Shown in pieces: positions 6,206-12,454 of a stretch of DNA of 17,402 nucleotides. The position numbers and the translations under genes are program-made. The notes below the pieces were generated by a model. That model saw nothing but the letters and a program-made list of their open reading frames with translations, was not told the origin of the DNA and searched no databases. The first letter of the stretch is position 1. The number at the start of each line of letters is the position of its first letter. The stretch comes from UBA1724 sp963621575 (GTDB taxonomy: Bacteria > Verrucomicrobiota > Lentisphaeria > Oligosphaerales > Oligosphaeraceae), in the NCBI GenBank assembly GCA_963621575.1, contig CAVFEH010000028.1:1-17402 (forward strand), read 5' to 3'.

Positions 6206-7054
6206 ATGGATGCCCCCCACGCCTCCGAAGCCCCCGCCGAGACCTTCGACCAGGGAATCTTCTTCCAGCATCTGGCCAATCCCGCTTTGGGAATGCCCCT
6301 GCGGGCCTTCCAGAACCTGGATTCCACCAACCAATATCTTCTGGACCAGGCTGCAAAGGCGGCATCGGAGGGCACGCTGGTCCTGGCGGAATCCCAAAAT
6401 GCAGGCCGCGGGCGGCATCGCCGCCTCTGGCACTCCCCCGCTGGCAAGAATCTTTATTTTTCCCTGCTCCTCTGGCCAAAGACCCCGCCGGTCCGTCTCT
6501 CCCAACTGGCCATGGTCACCGCATTGGCATTGCATGCCGCAGTGTTGAGGCAGGATCCGACGCTCCCCCTGGGACTCAAATGGCCCAATGACCTCTGGCT
6601 GCACTCCCGGAAGCTCTCGGGAATCCTCTGTGAATGCCCGGCGGAGGAGCTCAATGGCACCCATGGCATCGTCATCGGAGTGGGAATCAACGTGAACGCA
6701 CTGTCCGAGGACTTTCCCCGGGAGCTCCAGGAGACAGCCACCTCCCTGCGCATATACACGGGGCGCCCCTTCTCCCGGGAAATCCTCCTGGCCGACTTCT
6801 GCGACGAATTCCACAGCCTCTACCAGCGCTGGCTCCTCTCCACGAACCTGGCGCCCTTTCTGCCACTCTGGCGGAAGCACGACATCCTCCTGGGGGAAAC
6901 CATCACCGTGGACCGCCCCACGGATTCCCCTGCCGGGACTGTCCTGGGCTATACCGACCAGGGACTGCTCCTCCTGCAGACTCCCGGGGAGACCCTCGTC
7001 ATCTCCGCGGGGGATGTCCATATTCGCCACGACTCCCTGCGTCAGAATTTCTAG
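6206..7054 (+). CDS. birA: Biotin--[acetyl-CoA carboxylase] ligase (monofunctional BirA)
   Basis: 282 aa. Makes biotinyl-AMP from biotin and ATP and attaches biotin to the carrier protein of biotin-dependent carboxylases such as acetyl-CoA carboxylase. Visible motifs are LDSTN at 38-42, the biotinyl-AMP loop GRGRHRRLWHSP at 67-78 (usual form GRGRxGRxW), KWPNDLWL at 125-132, RKLSGILCE at 135-143 and GVGINVN at 158-164. A small C-terminal domain follows (LLGETITVDRP, then a short beta segment). There is no N-terminal winged helix, so this is the class I form without DNA-binding function. ATG 6206 lies 10 bases after the hydrolase stop, so it is probably co-transcribed. No strong ribosome site. 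Confidence 0.93.
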   Translation: MDAPHASEAPAETFDQGIFFQHLANPALGMPLRAFQNLDSTNQYLLDQAAKAASEGTLVLAESQNAGRGRHRRLWHSPAGKNLYFSLLLWPKTPPVRLSQLAMVTALALHAAVLRQDPTLPLGLKWPNDLWLHSRKLSGILCECPAEELNGTHGIVIGVGINVNALSEDFPRELQETATSLRIYTGRPFSREILLADFCDEFHSLYQRWLLSTNLAPFLPLWRKHDILLGETITVDRPTDSPAGTVLGYTDQGLLLLQTPGETLVISAGDVHIRHDSLRQNF

Positions 7055-7183
7055 CGCCACAGCATGAGCGCCGCGCCAATTCGTGGGTATTTTGGGCTGT
7101 GAAGTCCTAGGCGGGAGGCTATATTCTCCGCCGTCTGGAAAGCCCCCCCTTTACACGCCAATCCTCCTCCGGAGAACTCCTCC
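7055..7183 (+). promoter_or_regulatory. Intergenic region with possible promoter for the pyrophosphorylase gene
   Basis: TATATT at 7120-7125 is a plausible -10 element. TTGGGC at 7092-7097 is too distant (22 bp) to be a standard -35, and TGTGAA at 7098-7103 gives 16 bp but is a weak match. A short imperfect inverted repeat (GGCGGGAG / CTCCGCC) at about 7110-7132 surrounds the -10. GGAG nine bases before ATG 7184 is a ribosome site. Confidence 0.35.
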
Positions 7184-8617
7184 ATGAGCCACTATACCAA
7201 AGACCAATTATACACCATTCTCGCCCCTGTTGGACAAGAACACCTCCTGCGCTTCTGGGATCTTCTCTCCGAGCAGGAGCGGGATGTGCTGGGCGGCCAG
7301 ATCAACTCCATCCGCTGGACGGAGGTCCTGCAGTGGTTCCACCAGGTCCAGGACAACCGCGACGCCGCGATCCCCTTCGACCAACTGACCCCCGCGCCTT
7401 ACGTCCCCCTGGCCCCCGCCACCCCCGCGGAGGCAATCCGCCAGGAAGAGGCTATCCAGACGGGCGAGGAACGGCTGCGGCAAGGAAAGGTGGCTGGTTT
7501 CACCGTGGCGGGCGGACAAGGCACGCGCCTGGGCTACGACGGCCCGAAGGGCACCTACTGCTTCTCCCCCATCCACAACAAGTCCCTCTTCCAGTACTTC
7601 GCGGAGGGAATCCTGCGGAACCGCGAAAAGTACAACTGCGCGATCCCATGGTATATCATGACCAGTCCCGCCAACCACCAGGCGACGGTCGACTTTTTCG
7701 AGAAGAACGCGTTCTTCGGTCTTCCCCGAGAGGATGTGCGCTTCTTCACGCAAGGGCAGCTTCCCGGCTTTGACCAGGACGGGAAGGCCTTCCTGGAGGC
7801 CCCGGGACGCCTGGCGCTCTTCGCCAACGGACACGGCGGAACCCTTGCGGCATTGCGGGACTCCGGCACCCTGGACGACATGGAAGCCCGCGGGGTGGAA
7901 GACCTCTCCTACTGGCAGGTGGACAACCCGCTGGTCTCCGTCTTTGATCCGCTTTTCCTGGGCCTGCATCACCTCAGCGGTTCCCAGATGAGCTCCCGCG
8001 CCCTCATCAAACGGGATCCCATGGAAAAGCTGGGCCACTTCTGCCTGCTGGATGGCAAAACCGTCATCGTGGAATACTCCGACATGCCCGAGGAGTTGCT
8101 GCGGCAGACGGATGGACAGGGCCGCCTGCGCTTCCGCGCCGGCTCCCCCGCCATTCATGTCATCCGCCGCGATTTCATCCGCCAACTCACCGACGGCACC
8201 ATCGCTCTCACTCCCCACCGCGCCCTGAAAAAGATCAAATACACGGCCCCCGACGGCAATGTGATCGCCCCCGACAAGCCGAACGGCATCAAGCTGGAGT
8301 TCTTCATCTTCGACGCCATCCCCTTTGCCCGGAATCCGCTCATCCTGGAAGCCAACCGCAAGGAGGAGTTCGCCGCCATCAAGAATGCCGAGGGCAGTGA
8401 CTCCCCCGCCTCCTGCCGCGCGGACCTCCAGGAGCGTTGCGCACACTGGCTGGACGCGGCCGGCGTCCATGTCCCCCGGAAGGCCGACGGCTCGCTGGAC
8501 GCCACCCTGGAGATCTCACCCCGGAAGGCCATCTGCCCCGCCGATGTCAAGGCACTTGCCGAACAGGGACTCCTCCCCAGGGAAATCCCCGCCGGAGGAA
8601 AACTGGACGTGGAATAG
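7184..8617 (+). CDS. UDP-sugar pyrophosphorylase, UDPGP/UAP1-like family
   Basis: 477 aa. Forms a UDP-sugar from UTP and a sugar 1-phosphate. The signature loop VAGGQGTRLGYDGPKGTY is at 108-125, followed by NKSLFQYFAEGI at 132-143. NGHGGTLAALRDSG at 215-228 takes the place of the NGGLYRAL uridine/sugar loop of UAP1. YWQVDNPLVSVFDPLFLG at 243-260 corresponds to the metal-binding VDN segment, VVEYS-like sequence (IVEYSDMPEE) is at 295-304, and NGIKLEFFIFDAIPFA lies near 360. This layout is the eukaryote-like UDP-GlcNAc/UDP-glucose pyrophosphorylase family, unrelated to GalU and distinct from GlmU. UDP-HexNAc is the best guess for product; UDP-glucose or UDP-galactose is possible. It would supply sugar nucleotides for envelope glycans. 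GGAG lies nine bases before the ATG. Confidence 0.9.
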   Translation: MSHYTKDQLYTILAPVGQEHLLRFWDLLSEQERDVLGGQINSIRWTEVLQWFHQVQDNRDAAIPFDQLTPAPYVPLAPATPAEAIRQEEAIQTGEERLRQGKVAGFTVAGGQGTRLGYDGPKGTYCFSPIHNKSLFQYFAEGILRNREKYNCAIPWYIMTSPANHQATVDFFEKNAFFGLPREDVRFFTQGQLPGFDQDGKAFLEAPGRLALFANGHGGTLAALRDSGTLDDMEARGVEDLSYWQVDNPLVSVFDPLFLGLHHLSGSQMSSRALIKRDPMEKLGHFCLLDGKTVIVEYSDMPEELLRQTDGQGRLRFRAGSPAIHVIRRDFIRQLTDGTIALTPHRALKKIKYTAPDGNVIAPDKPNGIKLEFFIFDAIPFARNPLILEANRKEEFAAIKNAEGSDSPASCRADLQERCAHWLDAAGVHVPRKADGSLDATLEISPRKAICPADVKALAEQGLLPREIPAGGKLDVE

Positions 8618-8654
8618 AGCATTTCCCCCTCCCCCTGACCGCACGTTCCACCCC

Positions 8655-8999
8655 ATGGAAGCCGACTGCTATCTCCAATTCGCACTGGCCGACTTGATCC
8701 TCCAGCCAGAAGAGACACGACGGGCACTCCTGGACGCCTGCCACAGGCACGCGCCCGCGCGGCTGCGCACAGTCTGCCAGATCGACGACTCCTTCCTCAT
8801 AGTCCTGCAGCACCTCCCGCACGACAAGGCGAATCGCGCCACAAAGGAGGTGCAAATCGATTTCCTGGAGGACGCCTGCCGGGAGACTCTCCTGGCAAAG
8901 CTGCGGGAACGCTGGAACGCCGGATACGATCCCCTGGGAACCCTCTCCGACTCCCCCCGGGACGCCGCTCCAAGACGATTCCTGCTGACACAGCGCTGA
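8655..8999 (+). CDS. Small hypothetical protein, 114 aa
   Basis: I do not recognise a family. The frame opens upstream inside the pyrophosphorylase gene, but the credible start is ATG 8655, 37 bases after that gene's stop. The protein begins MEADCYLQFALADLILQP and ends APRRFLLTQR. It looks like a soluble alpha/beta protein: a helical start (5-35), a strand-like segment with IDDSFLIVLQH at 48-58, a charged helix (FLEDACRETLLAKLRERW), and a final strand FLLTQR. There are no Cys pairs, signal peptide or membrane segment. Balanced composition and position in a co-directional run argue that it is real. No ribosome site is visible. Function unknown. Confidence 0.6.
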   Translation: MEADCYLQFALADLILQPEETRRALLDACHRHAPARLRTVCQIDDSFLIVLQHLPHDKANRATKEVQIDFLEDACRETLLAKLRERWNAGYDPLGTLSDSPRDAAPRRFLLTQR

Positions 9000-9205
9000 A
9001 TGGCAAAAACTGCGGTTGCTCTGGCCACGAGTGCTTCTTTACACGCCCTGGCCGCAACGCTGGCTGCTTTTTGCCTAATCCTGGAACTGCAACGAGGGGA
9101 AAAGAGAGGACAATGCCTGCCGGGGAGCCAAAGCCGCCATCCCCGCATCCCCGCTGAATTCTTCCGCACACGGCGGCGCTTTTTTCTCCGCACCCTACAC
9201 TTGCT
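9000..9205 (+). other. Short intergenic stretch before the acyltransferase gene, with a weak small ORF
   Basis: An ATG at 9000 follows the previous stop directly (TGAATG) and opens an 86-codon frame to 9260. Its first 28 residues are hydrophobic (MAKTAVALATSASLHALAAT...), but the rest is Arg/Pro-rich and runs out of frame into the acyltransferase gene, so I do not call it a gene. GCCGCC at 9133-9138 and GGCGGC at 9172-9177 could pair around a 33-nt loop with TTTTTT shortly after (9180-9185), a weak terminator candidate. No good promoter seen. Confidence 0.35.
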
Positions 9206-10195
9206 TTGTCTTCCTCTGCCGGACATTCCCATTCAATCACCCGCGCCGCGGTGGCGGTAGTGGCGGCTTTATGGGGGAATTTGTCCCCGCGCTGGGTGGC
9301 AATTTGGGGATGGATCTTCTGGTTTCTCTCCTGGCCCTTCCTCTTTGGACAGCGGCGAAATGCCCTGGCGAATCTGGCCATCGCCTTCCCTGAAAGCACA
9401 AAGCTGTGGCGGAAGCGGACCATGCGCCGGATGTTCCACCATTTCCTATGCTCGGGATTGGACTGGCTGCACTTCCTGCGCCGTCCACAAGATGTGCCGA
9501 AGCGCCTGCGGATCACCCCGGAATTCCGGGCCTCCTGCGTCGCGTCCTCTCCCGACGGGAGTGAGGGGCCGGTGCTCTTCTGCACTCCGCATCTGGGCAA
9601 CTGGGAGATGGAGTCCCATATTTCGCTGTTGACCGGGGGCCGCCCCGGTGCGGTGGTGGTCGCGCGTTTCAAACAGGAGTGGCTGAATCTTCTGGCGGAA
9701 CGGTTGCGCACGGTAGACGGCGACACGGTCACTATTCCCGCCGAGGGCGCGGCGCGCGGGGTCTTGCGCGCCCTCCGGGAGGGCCGCCACGTCGGAATGC
9801 TCATTGACCAGAATGTCTCTCCCCGCCACGGCGGCGTCTTCGTGAAATTCTTCGGGCTGCCGGCGGTCACCTCCCCCCTCCCCGCCGCTTTGGCGCGGCG
9901 CCTGAAAACCCCGGTGCGGGTGGTGGCCTGCCTGCGGGATGAGGCCACCGGCGAATTCTACATGGACCACGAGCCCCTCCCCCAGGACGCCTGGAAGTAT
10001 CCCTCCGACACCGGGCTGACCGCCGCCATCTTGGCTGCCTACGAGGCGCTCATCCGACGCCATCCGGAACAGTATCTGTGGATCTACCACCGCTGGCGCT
10101 ACCTCCCGTCAAACCTGCCCCCGGAAAAACGTGACAGGTTCCCCTTCTACGCCCTGGACAAAAAATACCCCTGCCCCGAAGACCAGTTGCCATGA
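9206..10195 (+). CDS. lpxL: Lipid A biosynthesis lauroyl/acyltransferase, LpxL/HtrB family
   Basis: 329 aa. Transfers a secondary acyl chain to a lipid A precursor at the cytoplasmic face of the inner membrane. An N-terminal anchor is visible at about 30-47 (VAIWGWIFWFLSWPFLFG), followed by RRNALANLAIAFPE, typical of the family. The catalytic H-x4-E is HLGNWE at 129-134. GMLIDQN at 197-203, GGVFVKFFGLPAVTSP at 209-224 and a C-terminal YLWIYHRWRY complete the family pattern. Length is normal. The start is uncertain: TTG 9206 is the first possible start in frame, GTG codons near 9251 are alternatives, and none has a clear ribosome site. The end overlaps folB by 4 bases. Alternatives are LpxM or a related acyltransferase; the acyl chain cannot be inferred. 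Confidence 0.9.
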   Translation: MSSSAGHSHSITRAAVAVVAALWGNLSPRWVAIWGWIFWFLSWPFLFGQRRNALANLAIAFPESTKLWRKRTMRRMFHHFLCSGLDWLHFLRRPQDVPKRLRITPEFRASCVASSPDGSEGPVLFCTPHLGNWEMESHISLLTGGRPGAVVVARFKQEWLNLLAERLRTVDGDTVTIPAEGAARGVLRALREGRHVGMLIDQNVSPRHGGVFVKFFGLPAVTSPLPAALARRLKTPVRVVACLRDEATGEFYMDHEPLPQDAWKYPSDTGLTAAILAAYEALIRRHPEQYLWIYHRWRYLPSNLPPEKRDRFPFYALDKKYPCPEDQLP

Positions 10196-10575
10196 CCAAC
10201 ACCACACAGGCCAACCTCGACAAGATCACCATCGCCGGACTCCGCTGCGCCGCACACATCGGCTGCAAGGAAGAGGAACGGCAGCTCCTCCAGGCGCTGG
10301 TCATCTACGCCACGGTCTACCTGGACACGAAAGACGCGGCGCAAAATGACGACTTGGAAAAGACCGTCAACTACGCGCGGCTCTCCAAGGCCATCATCCG
10401 TTGTTGCCAGGAATCCACCTGTCAACTCATCGAGACTCTCACGCAGAATCTCGCGGATCTCTGCCTGGCCGCCAGCCCCCGCGTGAAACGCGTGGACCTG
10501 GAGATCCGGAAGCCGGCGGGACTCTCCCATGGCGACTACGCCGCCATCGCCATCACACGCTACCCGAAAGAATAA
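10192..10575 (+). CDS. folB: Dihydroneopterin aldolase
   Basis: 127 aa. Cleaves 7,8-dihydroneopterin to 6-hydroxymethyl-dihydropterin and glycolaldehyde in folate synthesis. Family features are ITIAGLRCAAHIGCKEEERQ at 12-31 (Glu29 of the E-R motif), DDLEKTVNYARL at 53-64 (Tyr61 and the substrate-binding T-V-x-Y), LIETLTQNLADL at 79-90 and the lysine of VDLEIRKPAG (Lys107). Full length, starting at an ATG that overlaps the acyltransferase stop (ATGA), so probably translationally coupled. It is the last gene of the plus-strand run; no other folate gene lies nearby. Confidence 0.92.
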   Translation: MTNTTQANLDKITIAGLRCAAHIGCKEEERQLLQALVIYATVYLDTKDAAQNDDLEKTVNYARLSKAIIRCCQESTCQLIETLTQNLADLCLAASPRVKRVDLEIRKPAGLSHGDYAAIAITRYPKE

Positions 10576-10594
10576 CACCGCACCCTCCTCCATC

Positions 10595-10650
10595 CCGGAA
10601 AACAAAAGGCCCCGCGAGAATCCCATCCTGCGGGGCCTTTTGTTTTCCGG
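10595..10650. terminator. Bidirectional intrinsic terminator between folB and the Rrf2 gene
   Basis: A perfect 21-bp inverted repeat (10595-10615 with 10630-10650) around a 14-nt loop. The inner stem is GGCCCCGC/GCGGGGCC and the outer part is A-rich on one arm and T-rich on the other (TTTTGTTTT), giving a GC stem followed by U-rich RNA in both directions. It lies 20 bases after the folB stop and 9 bases after the converging Rrf2 stop. Confidence 0.93.
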
Positions 10651-10659
10651 CGAAGACGC

Positions 10660-11100
10660 TCAGATGGAGTAGGTCTCCTCGTTCAGCTTCCCCCGGATGT
10701 ATTGGTCGATGATGCTCTGCAGAGTGATGGACCGCAGCTTTTCCCGAAAGCTCTCGTTCACATCGTTCCAGACAAGCGCGGTAACACAACGGCTCCTGCG
10801 GGGGCAGGAGGCAGGGTCCTTCAGGCATCCTAGCAGAAAGATCTCGCCATCCATGGCGTCAGAGATGTCCAACAGCGAAATCAGCTGAGGGTCCTTGTCC
10901 AGTTGGAGCCCACCGGCGACGCCGCGGATGGAGCGGAGCATTCCGGCGCGCCGGAGAGTAACCACCAGGGGGCTGATGAACTTCTCGGAGATCTGCTGGT
11001 TTGCGGCGATGTCGCGGATCGTCCTTGGCTTGTCGCTTCCGTGGATGGCGATGTCCAGGAGAATCCGCAGCCCGTACCGCGTCTTGGCGGAGATCTTCAT
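10660..11100 (-). CDS. Rrf2-family transcriptional regulator with three cysteines (IscR-like)
   Basis: 146 aa. Winged-helix DNA-binding protein: MKISAKTRYGLRILLDIA at 1-18, TIRDIAANQQISEKFISPL at 27-45 as the helix-turn-helix, and RSIRGVAGGLQL at 56-67 as the wing. Cys92, Cys99 and Cys105 (C-x6-C-x5-C) sit where IscR carries its [2Fe-2S] ligands Cys92, Cys98 and Cys104; the IscR His ligand position (C-L-T-H) reads C-V-T-A here. An Fe-S or redox-sensing role is likely by family. The ATG overlaps the nadA stop (ATGA), so it is expressed with nadA. Its targets are unknown; NadA is itself an Fe-S enzyme. No isc/suf genes are in the window. Confidence 0.93.
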   Translation of the reverse strand: MKISAKTRYGLRILLDIAIHGSDKPRTIRDIAANQQISEKFISPLVVTLRRAGMLRSIRGVAGGLQLDKDPQLISLLDISDAMDGEIFLLGCLKDPASCPRRSRCVTALVWNDVNESFREKLRSITLQSIIDQYIRGKLNEETYSI

Positions 11101-11999
11101 AGCGCCAACATCTTGTCAATGGAGCTCTTCGCCTTCTCAATGGTCTCACAGTCGAGCTCCACGACGGGCGACATGTCCCGGAGGCAATCCCGGACCTTGT
11201 CCAGGGTGATCTTCTTCATGTTCGGACACACGGGGACGGGCTCCAGGGAAAAGAACTCCTTGCCGGGATTCTCCTTCTTCATGCGGTGGAGAATGCCACA
11301 CTCGGTGCCGATGACAAAGCTCTGGCAGGGGGATTCCTTCACGTATGCCAGCATGCCGCCGGTGCTCAGAGCCTTGTCCGCCTTCGCCACTACGGCAGGG
11401 AGGCACTCCGGATGGACGAGCACCTGTGCGCCGGGATGTGCCTGGCGGGCCTTGTCGATCTGGTCGGGATGGATGCGGTAATGGGTGGGACAAAAGCCCT
11501 CCCAAAGCTCCATGGGACGATTCAGAGCCTTGGAGACATTGGCGCCCAGGTCTGCGTCAGGCAGGAACAGGATCTTCTTGTCCCGGGGGATGGAGGAGAT
11601 CACCCGCTCCGCGTTTCCAGAGGTGCAGCAGATGTCCACCGCAGTCTTGGTGGCGGCGGTGGTGTTCACGTAGGCTACCAGGAGTGTATCCGGATGCTCG
11701 GCGCGGTACTTCTTCACTGCCTCCACCGGCGCCATGTCCGCCATGGGGCAACCGGAAGTGGGGTCGGGATGCAGCACCACGGAACTGGGAGAGAGAATCT
11801 TCGCCGTCTCCGCCATGAAACGGACGCCACAGAAGACGATCACCGGCGCCTGGCACTGGGCTGCCTTCCGGGAGAGCTCCAGGGAGTCCCCCGTGAAGTC
11901 CGCCACGTCCTGGACCTCCGGAAGAGTGTAGTTGTGGGCGAGAATCACGGCCTTGCGGGCCTTCTTCAACTCCTGTATTTCCTGCGCAAGATCGAACAT
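11097..11999 (-). CDS. nadA: Quinolinate synthase A
   Basis: 300 aa. Condenses iminoaspartate with dihydroxyacetone phosphate to quinolinate in de novo NAD synthesis, using a [4Fe-4S] cluster. The three cluster cysteines are visible: Cys84 in SGCPMADM, Cys170 in WEGFCPTHYRI and Cys258 in VPVCPNMKKIT. AVILAHNYTLPEVQDVADFTGDS at 17-39 and FCGVRFMAETAKIL at 56-69 are classic family blocks. ATG 11999 is chosen because the family fold begins there; a TTG four codons upstream has AGAGGA at a workable distance and is an alternative. The frame stays open far upstream, but that part crosses another gene's terminator and looks non-coding. nadB and nadC are not nearby. Confidence 0.96.
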   Translation of the reverse strand: MFDLAQEIQELKKARKAVILAHNYTLPEVQDVADFTGDSLELSRKAAQCQAPVIVFCGVRFMAETAKILSPSSVVLHPDPTSGCPMADMAPVEAVKKYRAEHPDTLLVAYVNTTAATKTAVDICCTSGNAERVISSIPRDKKILFLPDADLGANVSKALNRPMELWEGFCPTHYRIHPDQIDKARQAHPGAQVLVHPECLPAVVAKADKALSTGGMLAYVKESPCQSFVIGTECGILHRMKKENPGKEFFSLEPVPVCPNMKKITLDKVRDCLRDMSPVVELDCETIEKAKSSIDKMLAL

Positions 12000-12241
12000 G
12001 ACAGTCGACAAAAATGATTGGTCCTCTAAGAAAGACGCCTCTCCAACAGACTTTGCGGGTGTTTCTTCTCTACTGCAAAGCTCACTCCCTGCTTGGCACA
12101 AAGTCGTCGCAGGCTTTCTGACACCTGGGATGGGATCCCATCTCGCCAGAGGCGCCAGAAGACCTGGTTGCAACTTCCATCGGCAAGGGCAGACAAGGAG
12201 CGCAGCCCATTTGCCCGCAAGTCCCCACGAAGCACCGAAAA

Positions 12242-12330
12242 GCAATGCCCTGTAAAACCCGAATAATATAATCGTCTTTTCTCCCCACCCAAGCACAGGC
12301 ATGCCGCCCCTGAAAAAACGAGGGCATTGC
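12242..12330. repeat. 10-bp perfect inverted repeat flanking the nadA promoter candidate
   Basis: GCAATGCCCT at 12242-12251 is exactly complementary to AGGGCATTGC at 12321-12330, with 69 bases between that hold the candidate promoter. The arms do not extend beyond 10 bp. One such pair in 17 kb could arise by chance, so function is open. Confidence 0.5.
12265..12292 (-). promoter_or_regulatory. Candidate nadA promoter
   Basis: Reading the minus strand, TTGGGT (12292-12287) is followed after 16 bp by TATATT (12270-12265). The surroundings are the most AT-rich part of this intergenic region. It lies downstream of the transporter terminator, so nadA and the Rrf2 gene would form their own transcription unit. 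Confidence 0.42.
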
Positions 12331-12369
12331 AAAAGTGGCCGTTTTCCAGCCCTGCAAGAATGAAGGCAC

Positions 12370-12406
12370 AAAAAAAGGCACGCGACTTCAAGAACCAGCG
12401 CGTGCC
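12370..12406 (-). terminator. Intrinsic terminator of the TPP-regulated transporter gene
   Basis: Perfect 8-bp stem GGCACGCG / CGCGTGCC (12377-12384 and 12399-12406) with a 14-nt loop, followed on the minus strand by seven T residues (plus-strand A run 12370-12376). It starts about 50 bases after the transporter stop codon. Confidence 0.88.
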
Positions 12407-12454
12407 TGTCGGCTTCCATGACGATCAAGGAAGCTCGTCCCCTGAAGATGAAAG

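Larger units (their letters stand above)
12000..12369 (-). other. Long upstream/leader region of nadA
   Basis: About 370 bases without a convincing gene. If transcription starts near 12258, nadA carries a leader of about 260 nt, long for this compact genome. The leader contains a perfect 14-bp palindrome GATGGGATCCCATC at 12129-12142 and several short GC-rich complementary stretches (for example GGGCA / TGCCC at about 12181-12215). I do not recognise a known riboswitch. Minus-strand open frames of 99-121 codons exist here but resemble no protein. Confidence 0.5.

Noticed and set aside
8325..8654. Upstream part of the frame containing the 114-aa protein
   Set aside because: It lies inside the pyrophosphorylase gene in another frame and reads as Arg/Pro/Ser-rich shadow; only the part from 8655 is credible.
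9000..9260. An 86-codon frame starting at TGAATG with a hydrophobic N-terminus
   Set aside because: Only the first third looks protein-like; the rest is Arg/Pro-rich and overlaps the acyltransferase start in another frame. Kept as a note in the intergenic entry.
12000..12428. A 143-codon N-terminal extension of NadA, and separate 99-121-codon minus-strand frames
   Set aside because: The extension would start upstream of and cross the transporter terminator, has no family content, and NadA is complete from 11999.
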